Part shown: in pieces, positions 9,842-18,651 of the stretch
Numbering within the stretch: the stretch's first letter is position 1
Layout: each line of letters opens with the position of its first letter
The notes under the pieces: model-generated
What the model was told of the DNA's origin: nothing
Database searches by the model: none
Seen by the model: only the letters and a program-made list of their open reading frames with translations
Assembly: GCF_003710985.1 (NCBI RefSeq)
Contig: NZ_RHHT01000002.1
Span: 62,001 to 126,000, forward strand
Direction of reading: 5' to 3'
DNA from: Brevibacillus panacihumi
GTDB lineage: Bacteria > Bacillota > Bacilli > Brevibacillales > Brevibacillaceae
Length of the DNA stretch: 64,000 nt
Translations under genes and position numbers: made by a program

Positions 9842-11623
9842 ATGAAAATTGTACTTTCAACGTTAAACGCGAAGTTTATCCATTCATCACTTGCCTTACG
9901 CTATTTGCGAAGCTATGCCAGGCCGTCTTTTCCACAGATCGAGCTGGTAGAATATACGATTAACGATGTGACGATGAATCTTGTCGCGGATTTGTACAAG
10001 CGTGAGCCGGATGTCGTCGCCTTTTCCTGTTATATCTGGAACATTCGCGAGACGCTTGATGTCGTTCGCAATCTGAAGAAGGTGCGTCCCGACTTGCCGA
10101 TTATCCTGGGTGGGCCAGAGGTCACCTATGATGCCGATCACTGGATGAAAAAACATCCCGAAATCGATGTGATCGTGATCGGAGAAGGGGAACAGACCAT
10201 TCTGGAGCTGCTGCAAGCCTATCAAAAGGCGAAGGAGACCGGACAGCCTCCTGCGCTGCGCGATGTAAATGGCATTGCCTACCGCGACGAGGAAGGGATC
10301 GTTCGTTTTTCCATGCCGCGTGCCCAGATCGAGGATCTCGATTCGATTCCGTCCCCGTACGAGGATGATCTGGATGAGCTGAACAACCGCGTCGTCTACT
10401 TCGAGGCTTCCCGAGGCTGCCCTTTCAAGTGTCAATACTGCTTGTCCTCCATTGAAGACGGGGTGCGCTACTTCAGTCTGGAGCGGGTAAAAGCTGATCT
10501 GCTGCGCCTGATCAACCATGGCGTGAAGACGATTAAATTTGTCGACAGGACGTTTAATATCAATAAAAAATATGCGCTGGAGATCTTTCAGTTTTTGATC
10601 GACAACCATCGCGGAACCGTGTTCCAGTTCGAGATTACCGCCGATATTTTGCGTGCGGACGTCCTTGATTTCTTGACCGAGAATGCACCTCCCGGGATCT
10701 TTCGCTTCGAGATCGGGGTTCAGTCGACCAATGATGAAACCAATCGTCTCGTGCAGCGGATTCAGCGCTTTGACAGGCTTTCGCGCACAGTGACGCAGAT
10801 CAAGGAGTCGGGGAAAATCGATCAGCATCTCGATTTGATCGCCGGCTTGCCGGAGGAGGATTACCACTCCTTCCGCAAAACGTTCAACGACGTGTTTGCC
10901 CTGCGGCCGGAGGAGCTGCAGCTTGGATTTTTGAAAATGCTGCGCGGGACAGGCGTGCGCGCTCGGGCTGCCGACCACGGCTATGTCTACATGGATGAAG
11001 CTCCTTATGAAATCCTTGGGAACAACGTGCTTTCCTTTGCTGACATGCAAAAAATCAAACGTGTCGAGGACGTTTTGGAGAAATACTGGAACGATCACCG
11101 CATGGACTACACCTTGGAATGGCTGTTGACCCATGTGTTCGAGACGCCTTTTGACTTTTTTCAGTCCTTCGGCGACTACTGGGAGAACCAGGGGTGGAGT
11201 CGAATCGGGCATCAGTTGGAGGATTTGTTTACCCGCTTGCTCAGCTTCCTGGAATTCAGCGGTGTAGAGGGTCTTGAACACATCCTCAGCTTGATGAAAT
11301 TCGATTACCTGCGCAATCAAAAACATCGGCCACGCAAACTGTGGTGGGATGACGTGCTGGAAAAGCAAGAGATGCAGCAGGTTTATGGGCTTGTCCAGCA
11401 ACAGGCTGGCCGCTTGCGCCACGACTTTGCCGAACATGCTGCGACCCAAAAGGATTACTTCAAACATACCTTGAGCGCCAAGGTATCCTTTGATATCGAG
11501 AAGTGGATCAAAACAGGAGAACGCATCGAGGGTTCCTACATCCTCGTCTTGTATTATCCGTACAAAGATGAGCAGGGGAATGCGTTTGTCGTGGTAGAAC
11601 AGGACATGAGCGTGGCACACTAA
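9842..11623 (+). CDS. B12-binding-domain radical SAM protein
   Basis: 593 residues from the ATG at 9842 (MKIVLSTLNAKF...), preceded by AAGGAGAGTAGCCTAAAA. An upstream in-frame start at 9734 lacks such a site. The N-terminal cobalamin-binding-like Rossmann domain (about 1-150) contains ILGGPEVTYDADHW. The radical SAM core carries Cys193, Cys197 and Cys200 (CPFKCQYC), ligands of the 4Fe-4S cluster. A C-terminal region of about 200 residues resembles DUF4080. Relatives include methyltransferases and methylthiotransferase-like enzymes, but the substrate is unknown. It stands alone between moaB and the DedA gene. Confidence 0.85.
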   Translation: MKIVLSTLNAKFIHSSLALRYLRSYARPSFPQIELVEYTINDVTMNLVADLYKREPDVVAFSCYIWNIRETLDVVRNLKKVRPDLPIILGGPEVTYDADHWMKKHPEIDVIVIGEGEQTILELLQAYQKAKETGQPPALRDVNGIAYRDEEGIVRFSMPRAQIEDLDSIPSPYEDDLDELNNRVVYFEASRGCPFKCQYCLSSIEDGVRYFSLERVKADLLRLINHGVKTIKFVDRTFNINKKYALEIFQFLIDNHRGTVFQFEITADILRADVLDFLTENAPPGIFRFEIGVQSTNDETNRLVQRIQRFDRLSRTVTQIKESGKIDQHLDLIAGLPEEDYHSFRKTFNDVFALRPEELQLGFLKMLRGTGVRARAADHGYVYMDEAPYEILGNNVLSFADMQKIKRVEDVLEKYWNDHRMDYTLEWLLTHVFETPFDFFQSFGDYWENQGWSRIGHQLEDLFTRLLSFLEFSGVEGLEHILSLMKFDYLRNQKHRPRKLWWDDVLEKQEMQQVYGLVQQQAGRLRHDFAEHAATQKDYFKHTLSAKVSFDIEKWIKTGERIEGSYILVLYYPYKDEQGNAFVVVEQDMSVAH

Positions 11624-11735
11624 GGAGACATAGGCCTTACAACCATCACGCTTCATTAGAATCAGGGTGCATACAAGCCGCTCGCTCTCTTACGGATGAA
11701 TGCAGACTAGCGGCGAAGATAGGGGATTTTGCCGG

Positions 11736-12347
11736 ATGGAAGTTAACCTTCTGATGTCGATCATAGAACAATACGGTTATTTGGCCATCTTTTTTCTTCT
11801 GTGGCTCGGAATCGTAGGATTGCCAATTCCGGATGAGCTGGTAGTAGCGACGGGGGGATTTTTGGTTTCCATTGGAATCCTGAACCCCGTCTACTCCTTT
11901 TTGACAGCTTATCTAGGAGTGGCATCTGGGTTGACGATCGGGTTTTTGCTGGGAAAATATTTTGGGAAACCTATACTGGGCTGGTTGTCTAAAAAAGAGA
12001 AAATGAAGCACAAGGTGGAGCAGGCGACAGCGATGCTGGAAAAACATGGAACTACCGCGCTGTGCATCAGCTACCTGTTTCCTGTCGTGCGTCATCTGGT
12101 GCCGTATCTGGTCGCGATGGGCGGAATGTCGTATCGCCGCTACGCGCTGCTTTCCTATCCGATCGGGTTGGTCTGGACCTTTGCTTTTTATCTGATAGGA
12201 TACATCTTTGGACGAAATGTCGAAACCATCATTGGCATGATTCGTTCTTATGGGGCTTACACCCTGTTGATTCTGGTCGTGGTTGTGGGAGCTTATCTGC
12301 TGGTACGCAAGCTTCGCGCCCGGACCTCCCAAGCCAAAGGAGAGTAG
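11736..12347 (+). CDS. DedA family membrane protein
   Basis: 203 residues. The SNARE-associated/DedA domain starts with GYLAIFFLLWLGIVGLPIPDE, includes the conserved G.LLGKYFGK stretch near 70 and the YLFPVVRHLVPYLVAMGGM motif near 110-128, and has about five membrane helices. DedA proteins act in lipid-carrier recycling (undecaprenyl phosphate or phosphatidylethanolamine transport) and membrane potential homeostasis. The start at 11736 has AGGGGA upstream. An ATG at 11754 has no site. The DUF1294 gene begins 3 bp after its stop, so the two form an operon. Confidence 0.9.
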   Translation: MEVNLLMSIIEQYGYLAIFFLLWLGIVGLPIPDELVVATGGFLVSIGILNPVYSFLTAYLGVASGLTIGFLLGKYFGKPILGWLSKKEKMKHKVEQATAMLEKHGTTALCISYLFPVVRHLVPYLVAMGGMSYRRYALLSYPIGLVWTFAFYLIGYIFGRNVETIIGMIRSYGAYTLLILVVVVGAYLLVRKLRARTSQAKGE

Positions 12348-12350
12348 AGC

Positions 12351-12716
12351 ATGGTACAGGCACAATGGCGGCGTCACCGCAGAAATCGCAATCTTACGCT
12401 GGGAGCGGCATTGCTTTTGATGGCGGCAGGCTTTCTCCCGGTTATACCCATCTGGGTGTCCGTTGCCGGGTTCGCTCTCGTCAATGTGTACGCTTGGGTG
12501 CTGATGGCGTGGGACAAGCAGCAGGCGATCCAGCATCGTTTTCGCATCCCGGAGGCGAGCCTCTTGCTCGCGGCTGCGCTCGGAGGCGGGACAGGGGCGC
12601 TTCTCGGGATGTTTGTCCATCGCCATAAGACCAAGCATCTGCGGTTTGTCCTTTTGGTCCCTCTTTTTACACTAATCCAAATTTTGCTGCTAGTCTATCT
12701 CTGGATAGATGCATAG
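12351..12716 (+). CDS. DUF1294 family small membrane protein
   Basis: 121 residues with four hydrophobic segments (about 16-32, 36-54, 67-84 and 97-118). The motifs NVYAWVLMAWDKQQA and IPEASLLLAAALGGGTGALLG are typical of DUF1294, a family of unknown function. It follows the DedA gene by 3 bp with AAAGGAGAG as ribosome site, and a strong terminator follows immediately. Confidence 0.85.
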   Translation: MVQAQWRRHRRNRNLTLGAALLLMAAGFLPVIPIWVSVAGFALVNVYAWVLMAWDKQQAIQHRFRIPEASLLLAAALGGGTGALLGMFVHRHKTKHLRFVLLVPLFTLIQILLLVYLWIDA

Positions 12717-12717
12717 G

Positions 12718-12749
12718 GCACGGGTAGAGATTTCTACCTGTGCTCTTTT
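12718..12749 (+). terminator. Intrinsic terminator after the DedA-DUF1294 operon
   Basis: GCACGGGTAGA (12718-12728) pairs with TCTACCTGTGC (12733-12743, one G-U wobble) and is followed by TCTTTTT. Confidence 0.9.
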
Positions 12750-12854
12750 TATATTTTTAGACACCCTGAAATTTTGATCGGATAACTTTACCATCCCCGG
12801 GTAAACTAACCTACAACTCAATCGACTTTCGTGGACGTGAGAGGAGGAGGTTGT

Positions 12855-14390
12855 TTGAGCCAATTCTGGAATGCCTGGAACAAACGGAAGGATAGACTTC
12901 GCAATCAGACGCTTGAGCAGCATGCCAATAAAAGTATGGATAGCGTCAAAGACAGTCCCGTGACCTCTGTATTGGAGGATAATATAGTATTGATCGAACA
13001 GCAGTTTGGAAAAAGCGATGATCTCGTGGTGCGCAGATTTCAGATCACAACCGGTAAAGACGCTGCTGTCATATTTCTGGATGGGATGGTTGACCGGAAT
13101 GTCATCAGTGATTTTGTCATTCGCTCATTGACGACAGAGAACGTCACATACCTATCGCCTGCTAGCAATGAATTGGAAACAACGAATCAATTGCGCCAGA
13201 TCGTTCGCAATATCTTGTCGGGTAATTCAGTTTTGTTCATAGATGGAAGCACAGAAGTCTATCTGATCAATTCCAGGGGCTGGGATCGCAGAAGCGTGAT
13301 GGAACCGCAGACAGAGTCGGTGGTGCGGGGACCGCGAGACGGATTTACCGAGACGCTTAGCGTCAATGCGGCGTTAATCCGCTTTCGCTTGAAAGACCCG
13401 AATCTGCGTGTCAAGCACTTGATTGTTGGTCAACGTACGCAAACGGATGTATTTGTGATGCATATCGATGGGGTTGCCCATCCCCCGATCGTAGAGGAAG
13501 TAATCAGGAGAATCGAAAACCTGAATCTGGATGCTATATTGGAAACCGGCTATATCGAACAGATGATTCAGGATCATCGGTACTCGCCTTTTCCTCAAAT
13601 ACAGAATACGGAACGACCTGACAAAATCGTAGCCAATTTGCTCGAGGGAAAAGTGGCCATCCTCGTAGATGGGACTCCCTTCGTGCTGATTGCACCCGCT
13701 GTTTTGTCCCAATTTTATCAAAGCCCGGAGGATTATTACGAGCGTTTTTACATCGCTTCCTTGATTCGCTTCATTCGGGTCATCAGCATATTGATCGCCT
13801 TGCTGCTGCCATCGTTGTACATTGCTTTCAGCTCCTTTCATCCAGAGATGATTCCCTCACGCCTCGTTATTGCGATGGCTGCTGGACGTTCCACAGTTCC
13901 ATTTCCTTCCTTGGTCGAAGCGATGTTTATGGAGATTGCGATCGAGATATTACGGGAAGCCAGTGTCCGCCTGCCGGGACCGATCGGACCGACCATCGGC
14001 ATTGTAGGTGCCTTGGTTGTCGGAGAAGCTGCTGTTTCGGCGGGATTGGTCAGCCCAGTCATGGTCATCATCGTGGCGGTGACGACGATTGGCTCATTTG
14101 CTTCTCCCAGCTACAGTGCAGCCATCGCGATCCGCATGCTGCGCTTTCCTGTCATGTTCATGGCTGGGTTGTTCGGATTGTACGGGATTATGTTGTTTAT
14201 CATTGTCATGCTCGTCCATCTGTCCTCGATCAAGTCCTTTGGCGTTCCGTATCTGTCTCCGATCAGTCCGCTCAATTTGAAGGGGATGCGTGATTTATTC
14301 CTGCGGTTCCCGCATCATCTCATGAAGTTACGTCCATCCATGTTTCGGGTGCATGACAAAATACGCATGAGGGAGGATGACCAGTCGTGA
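12855..14390 (+). CDS. Spore germination receptor A subunit (GerAA/GerKA family)
   Basis: 511 residues if the TTG at 12855 is used, because GAGGAGGAGG ends only a few bases before it. A GTG at 12831 would place that ribosome site inside the gene. The large hydrophilic N-terminal region (about 1-300) is followed by the GerA membrane domain with IRFIRVISILIALLLPSLYIA, ELRREA-like EILREASVRLPGPIGPTIG, and further helices. A-subunits form the inner-membrane nutrient receptor of the spore together with the B permease and C lipoprotein encoded just downstream. Germinant specificity (gerA, gerB, gerK) cannot be told from sequence. Confidence 0.93.
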   Translation: MSQFWNAWNKRKDRLRNQTLEQHANKSMDSVKDSPVTSVLEDNIVLIEQQFGKSDDLVVRRFQITTGKDAAVIFLDGMVDRNVISDFVIRSLTTENVTYLSPASNELETTNQLRQIVRNILSGNSVLFIDGSTEVYLINSRGWDRRSVMEPQTESVVRGPRDGFTETLSVNAALIRFRLKDPNLRVKHLIVGQRTQTDVFVMHIDGVAHPPIVEEVIRRIENLNLDAILETGYIEQMIQDHRYSPFPQIQNTERPDKIVANLLEGKVAILVDGTPFVLIAPAVLSQFYQSPEDYYERFYIASLIRFIRVISILIALLLPSLYIAFSSFHPEMIPSRLVIAMAAGRSTVPFPSLVEAMFMEIAIEILREASVRLPGPIGPTIGIVGALVVGEAAVSAGLVSPVMVIIVAVTTIGSFASPSYSAAIAIRMLRFPVMFMAGLFGLYGIMLFIIVMLVHLSSIKSFGVPYLSPISPLNLKGMRDLFLRFPHHLMKLRPSMFRVHDKIRMREDDQS

Positions 14391-15547
14391 AGAGACAGGA
14401 CAACGGCACGCCGCGGTACGGCTTCACCACCTGGCAGCAGACCTGCCTGATCACCAGCACGTTGATCGGGGTAGGGGTACTTACGCTGCCCAGGACTTCG
14501 AGCTCCCGATTGCTTGAGGCGGGGTGGATGGCTCCGTTGGTTGGATCACTGGGCGCTTATATCTCCATCTGGATGATCGCAAAATTAAGCCGCCGTTTTC
14601 CTGGAATGACCTTTGTTGAATACAGTCCCTTGGTTTGGGCTTCGAAGGAATCGCCAAAGCTGGGGAAACTTCTCAGCATTCCCTGGATTTTCGTATACTT
14701 GTCCTTTATCTACGTGGCGACCGGGATGGTTTCCCGCATCTTTGGCGAAGTGGTGGTTACTTCTGTCCTGCTGAATACTCCTTTGGAAGTCATCATGATC
14801 ACGATGTTTTTGCTAGCCTTTTTCTTGTCCCTGCACGACGTGGATGTAGTGGCTCGTGTCAATGAAATCCTCTTTCCACTCATTATTTTTCCGGTGCTCT
14901 TCATCGCCATAGCCTCCTTCCAGAAAGCAGACTGGAGCTATCTCTTTCCGCTGATTCGAGTATCCGGAAAATCAATCTTCGAAGGGGCCTACGAAGCGGT
15001 CTATTCTTTTTCCGGTTTTGAAATCATGCTGATCTTCTATGCGTTTACCCAGCATAATTCCGGAAAAGAAAAAGCGGGCTTTGTGGGAATCCTGATGACG
15101 ATGGTGGTCTACACCTTGATTGTCGTGGCGGGTATTACTGTATTTGGATATGAAGAGCTGCAACGCTTGACCTGGCCGACGCTCGAATTGGTCAAAACGA
15201 CGCAGGTGCCAGGACTGATCCTCGAAAGGCTGGAATCGGCCTTTCTGGCAGTCTGGGTTGCGGCCGTCTTTACGACTGTTGCCAATGCGTATTACGCCGT
15301 CATATACGGTTTGCGCCAATGTTTCAACAAAGGGATGGTCTTTCAGAGAATAGCCTCGGCATTCTTGTTTATTCCCCTGTTTTTCATCGCATTGATCCCG
15401 CAAAACATCGTGGAAATATTTCAGATCAGCTCGTATATCGGCATAGGCAACCTAGTCTTGAATCTCGGGGTGCCCACCATTTACTGGATTGTTCTGTTTC
15501 TACGGGGCAAGGCAGGGATTCCAAAGGAGCGGAAGGCGGATGGATAA
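14387..15547 (+). CDS. Spore germination receptor B subunit (GerAB/GerKB, amino acid permease-like)
   Basis: 386 residues with about 10 membrane helices of the APC superfamily. The N-terminal TSTLIGVGVLTLPR-like stretch (ITSTLIGVGVLTLPR, about 22-36) is the unwound TM1 typical of these transport-fold germinant binders. The GTG start overlaps the A-subunit stop by 4 bp, giving translational coupling. It is expected in the spore inner membrane and binds germinant rather than transporting it in bulk. Confidence 0.92.
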   Translation: MKRQDNGTPRYGFTTWQQTCLITSTLIGVGVLTLPRTSSSRLLEAGWMAPLVGSLGAYISIWMIAKLSRRFPGMTFVEYSPLVWASKESPKLGKLLSIPWIFVYLSFIYVATGMVSRIFGEVVVTSVLLNTPLEVIMITMFLLAFFLSLHDVDVVARVNEILFPLIIFPVLFIAIASFQKADWSYLFPLIRVSGKSIFEGAYEAVYSFSGFEIMLIFYAFTQHNSGKEKAGFVGILMTMVVYTLIVVAGITVFGYEELQRLTWPTLELVKTTQVPGLILERLESAFLAVWVAAVFTTVANAYYAVIYGLRQCFNKGMVFQRIASAFLFIPLFFIALIPQNIVEIFQISSYIGIGNLVLNLGVPTIYWIVLFLRGKAGIPKERKADG

Positions 15548-16694
15548 ACGATGGAGTTATCTCTGCCTGCTTCTCCTGTGCCTTTCCTTTCTGGCCGGGT
15601 GCTGGGACCGAAGAGAGTTGGAGGAGAGAGCCTCGGTTCTGGCAATCGCTATCGATGCGGGCGGAGAAGATGAAGAACGATACCGGGTGACCGTGCAGAT
15701 CCCGATCCCGATCAAGATCGCAGGGAGCAGCGGACAGGGAGGCGGCGGGAATTCGAATGCCGTCAAGGTCATGAGTGTGACCGGGCGCACAATAACGGAT
15801 GCGACCAATAATCTCCAGCTTCGTTTGAACCAGCGGTTGTTTTTGGGACATACGCGCGTAGTTGCCATAAGTGAAGAGATAGCCCGGGAAGGCATTGAAG
15901 ATATTCTGGACGGTTTTCGCCGCGAAGCGCTGATTAGACGCTTGCTCTGGCCCATTATCGTAAGGGGAAAGGCGTCGTCCCTTTTGGAGATAAAGCCGCA
16001 ACTGGCGCAGATTCCGGTCGTTTTCATCATGGATCTGGTAGAGAACGGGAGGAAAATGGGAACCATCCCCGACAAAACGTTGGGAGATTACCTCAACGAA
16101 ACCTCGAATAAGTCGATGCAGCCTTTCCTCAACTATGTAGAAGCGACGAAACGAGAAGTGAAATGGATCGGGACCGCTATTTTCCACGATCATAAAATGG
16201 TTGGCTCACTCACGCCGATTCAGACCTGGTCACTCATGCAGCTGAGGAATCAGAAGAGGGGGGGCGATGTGATCATGCCTCTGGCGGGTCAAGAAGATGC
16301 TTATGTCACCTTGCGCCCGCGGTTTGTGGATACGAACCTGACCATTCAACCGAATAAATTCAAAGGAGGCGGGTTGGAAGCCGTATTTTCCTGTGAAGTA
16401 CAAGGGGACATCATGGAATATGTGCCTGGGAACATTCGTTTTGCTTCGCCGGAAAAATTTATTGAGGCGATGCAAAAGGAGCTGAAGCAGGAGATGGAAA
16501 AACGGGCCCGGCAAATGATTCAAAAGCTGCAGAAGCACAACAGTGATGTTCTCAAGCTGGGATTGCATCTGCGGTCTTACCACTTTCACGATTACTGGGT
16601 CCATCACGATTGGAACAAAGCCTTCAAGGACTTTCCGATACGAGTGGAATATACGATCAAGCTGCGGAGGCTTGGGATGGAGATGGAGCAATAA
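15540..16694 (+). CDS. Spore germination receptor C subunit lipoprotein (GerAC/GerKC)
   Basis: 384 residues from the ATG at 15540, which overlaps the B-subunit end by 8 bp. An in-frame start at 15489 would hide the signal sequence. A positively charged n-region, a leucine-rich core and the lipobox LAGC place the lipidated cysteine at residue 21, followed by WDRRELEE, the usual beginning of mature Ger(x)C proteins. The soluble domain continues through TGRTITDATNNLQLRLNQRLFLGHT near 80-105. It completes the three-gene operon. Confidence 0.93.
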   Translation: MDKRWSYLCLLLLCLSFLAGCWDRRELEERASVLAIAIDAGGEDEERYRVTVQIPIPIKIAGSSGQGGGGNSNAVKVMSVTGRTITDATNNLQLRLNQRLFLGHTRVVAISEEIAREGIEDILDGFRREALIRRLLWPIIVRGKASSLLEIKPQLAQIPVVFIMDLVENGRKMGTIPDKTLGDYLNETSNKSMQPFLNYVEATKREVKWIGTAIFHDHKMVGSLTPIQTWSLMQLRNQKRGGDVIMPLAGQEDAYVTLRPRFVDTNLTIQPNKFKGGGLEAVFSCEVQGDIMEYVPGNIRFASPEKFIEAMQKELKQEMEKRARQMIQKLQKHNSDVLKLGLHLRSYHFHDYWVHHDWNKAFKDFPIRVEYTIKLRRLGMEMEQ

Positions 16695-16703
16695 AAAGCG
16701 TAG

Positions 16704-16735
16704 AAAGGGAAGGTCATCAGGACCCTCCCTTTTTG
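16704..16735. terminator. Bidirectional terminator between ger operon and sspI
   Basis: AGGGAAGGTC (16706-16715) pairs with GACCCTCCCT (16721-16730) with one mismatch, followed by TTTT on the plus strand. The minus strand ends in TTTCT, so it can also serve sspI. Confidence 0.75.
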
Positions 16736-16749
16736 TGTTAATACGGCTC

Positions 16750-16986
16750 CTACATCGGTTTGGCGGTCTGAGCAGGCATGTGTTCCGCGATGGTTTGGAC
16801 CATCTGCTGACGAATGTTTTCGTTGCTGTTTTGCCAAAGGACTTCGAACAGGACACCAAGGCCGGGCAGCGTTTTTTCCTGGCCACTGGAGATCGCGTCG
16901 CTAATGGTTTCTTCTACGGCATTTGCGTCTGAACCTTGCATTTTATACATGATCGCTTGACGCAAATTCAGGGAGGCGATATTCAT
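16750..16986 (-). CDS. sspI: Small acid-soluble spore protein SspI
   Basis: 78 residues of the SspI type: an N-terminal LNLRQAIMYKMQG, then VEETISDAISSGQEKTLPGLGVLFEV, a segment nearly identical to the signature of B. subtilis SspI. These are minor spore-core SASPs expressed in the forespore, probably under sigma G. A weak AAATA...CATTACA pair upstream resembles a sigma-G promoter but I would not rely on it. The sspI-ysgA-pheST neighbourhood is as in Bacillus. Confidence 0.93.
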   Translation of the reverse strand: MNIASLNLRQAIMYKMQGSDANAVEETISDAISSGQEKTLPGLGVLFEVLWQNSNENIRQQMVQTIAEHMPAQTAKPM

Positions 16987-17060
16987 GTGCAGTCGGACCC
17001 CTCTCTTGTAATGGTGGTTTCCGGGTTAGTATTTGTTGTGCAGGGTACCCTCATACCCTT

Positions 17061-17090
17061 TTGTAGCAGGGGAATGGGGTGTGTTATAAT
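17061..17090 (+). promoter_or_regulatory. Sigma-A promoter for ktrA
   Basis: TTGTAG (17061-17066), an 18-bp spacer, and an extended -10 TGTTATAAT (17082-17090). The leader to the ktrA ATG is about 65 nt, too short for a c-di-AMP riboswitch of the type that controls ktrAB in B. subtilis. Confidence 0.75.
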
Positions 17091-17163
17091 GCTTGTTATG
17101 AGTAAAGGCCCTTGGGGGAATCGGTAATGATTTGCTCGGGTGATAAAAGGAGTAGGTGCAGGC

Positions 17164-17820
17164 ATGTCATCGAAGCAATTTGCGATTATCGGGATGGGGC
17201 GATTTGGTTCCAGCGTGGCACGCACGCTGTATGAACTCGATTTTGAAGTAATGGGCATAGATGAGAACGAAGAGCGGATCAACGAAAACATTCAGTATGT
17301 GACGCATGCCGTAGTGGCGGATACGACGGATGAACGCGCCTTAAAAGAGCTGGGAATCCGCAACTTCGATGTCGTGGTCGTGGCTATTGGCGTCGATATA
17401 CAGGCAAGCATCCTCACCGTTTTGACCCTAAAAGAGCTGGGTGTCAAGAAAATTGTGGCCAAAGCGCAAAATGAACGCCATGGACAGGTTCTCTATAAAG
17501 TAGGAGCGGACCGTGTTGTTTTTCCGGAGCGGGACATGGGAGTTCGTGTGGCGCATAACCTGATTTCTGCCAATGTTCTCGATTTTATCGAGCTGGCTGA
17601 AGATTACAGCGTGGCCGAGGTGATGGTCTCTCCGCGTATGGTCGGAAAGAGCTTGCGCCAGTTGAATCTACGCGCGCTGTATGAAGTGAACGTCATTGCG
17701 ATCAAAAGCGGTGATAAATTCAACATTACTCCCAATCCGGACGATTTGATTCAGGTAGGGGATGTCCTCGTCGTGATCGGCAATAACAAGGACCTACAAA
17801 CCTTTGAGGAGCAAGCGTAA
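17164..17820 (+). CDS. ktrA: Potassium channel gating subunit KtrA (TrkA-N/TrkA-C)
   Basis: 218 residues from the ATG at 17164, with AAAAGGAG upstream. The RCK N-domain begins FAIIGMGRFGSSVARTL (GxGxxG nucleotide loop at about residues 8-13), followed by MGIDENEERI with the ribose-binding acidic residue. The TrkA-C domain (about 135-215) is the c-di-AMP-binding module in this family. It forms a cytosolic octameric ring gating a KtrB-type channel. No ktrB lies next to it, so it must act on a channel encoded elsewhere. The next gene starts at the base after its stop. Confidence 0.9.
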   Translation: MSSKQFAIIGMGRFGSSVARTLYELDFEVMGIDENEERINENIQYVTHAVVADTTDERALKELGIRNFDVVVVAIGVDIQASILTVLTLKELGVKKIVAKAQNERHGQVLYKVGADRVVFPERDMGVRVAHNLISANVLDFIELAEDYSVAEVMVSPRMVGKSLRQLNLRALYEVNVIAIKSGDKFNITPNPDDLIQVGDVLVVIGNNKDLQTFEEQA

Positions 17821-18645
17821 ATGGCACATGAACGAATTACATCCGCGCAGAATCCGTTGGTCAAACGGCTGCAGCTTTTGCTGGAGAGAAAAGGAAGGGA
17901 AGAGTCGGGCAGTTATCTGATCGAAGGAGCCCACTTGGTGGAGGAAGCCTTAAACAGCGGGGCCGCCGTTACAACGATTCTGTATGACAGCGAGAGAGAA
18001 TTGAATGCAGCCTGCCGTCAGGCGCTGACGAACATCAGCCCGGACGTGCATGTCGTGGCGGCGTCCGAGGCGGTTTTGGCCAAGCTGAGCGAGACCAAGT
18101 CACCGCAAGGAATCGTCGCTGTCGTGAAAAAAAATCAGCAAAATTGGGAAGAATGGACGGAACAGCTCCTTCAGGCAAAGCGGGATCTTCTTCTCCTGTT
18201 TTTGGACGAGCTTCAGGATCCCGGCAATCTGGGGACGATCTTGCGCACAGCGGAGGCAGCAGGTGTAGACGGAGTCGTTCTTGGAAGGGGCAGCGTTGAC
18301 CTGTACAATGGAAAAGTAGTACGGGCTACGATGGGGGCGATCTTTCGCCTGCCCGTCTTCACGCAAGATTTGACGGTCGCGGCTGACCAGTGGCGTCAAA
18401 AAGGGGGCCGCATGCTGTGCTCGACACTCCGGGAAGACAGCCGCTCCTACGACAGCGTAGACTATAGTGGAAAAGTCGCGATCGTCATCGGCAATGAGGG
18501 CCGAGGAGTCTCCGATGAGATGATCACGCAGGCGGATGAACTGGTGCATATCCCGATCTACGGTCAGGCTGAATCGCTTAATGCAGCCGTAGCCGCAGGC
18601 TTGTTGGTTTACGAAGCGCGCAGAAAAAAAGACCGGTCTCATTAA
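17821..18645 (+). CDS. ysgA: TrmH/SpoU-family RNA 2'-O-ribose methyltransferase (YsgA-like)
   Basis: 274 residues. An N-terminal substrate-binding domain (about 1-100, starting ITSAQNPLVKRLQLLL) is followed by a SPOUT domain with the three signature motifs: LFLDELQDPGNLGTILRTAEAAG (motif 1), IVIGNEGRGVSDE (motif 2) and VHIPIYGQAESLNAAVAAGLLVYE (motif 3, knot and SAM pocket). It probably methylates 23S rRNA. Bacillus keeps ysgA next to pheST. Its stop overlaps that of the convergent DUF2225 gene, inside a terminator hairpin. Confidence 0.9.
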   Translation: MAHERITSAQNPLVKRLQLLLERKGREESGSYLIEGAHLVEEALNSGAAVTTILYDSERELNAACRQALTNISPDVHVVAASEAVLAKLSETKSPQGIVAVVKKNQQNWEEWTEQLLQAKRDLLLLFLDELQDPGNLGTILRTAEAAGVDGVVLGRGSVDLYNGKVVRATMGAIFRLPVFTQDLTVAADQWRQKGGRMLCSTLREDSRSYDSVDYSGKVAIVIGNEGRGVSDEMITQADELVHIPIYGQAESLNAAVAAGLLVYEARRKKDRSH

Positions 18646-18651
18646 CCGGTC
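18624..18651 (-). terminator. Terminator embedded in two overlapping stop codons
   Basis: On the minus strand GACCGGT, loop TAATGAG, ACCGGTC, then TTTTTTT. The loop contains the stop codons of both convergent genes (minus-strand TAA at 18642-18644, plus-strand TAA at 18643-18645), and the U tract is encoded by the last lysine codons of ysgA. Confidence 0.8.

Noticed and set aside
9896-11656. 586-codon open frame antisense to the radical SAM gene
   Set aside because: No motif, no ribosome site; mirror frame of a well supported gene.
17100-17163. c-di-AMP riboswitch in the ktrA leader
   Set aside because: The leader is only about 65 nt and lacks the conserved elements.
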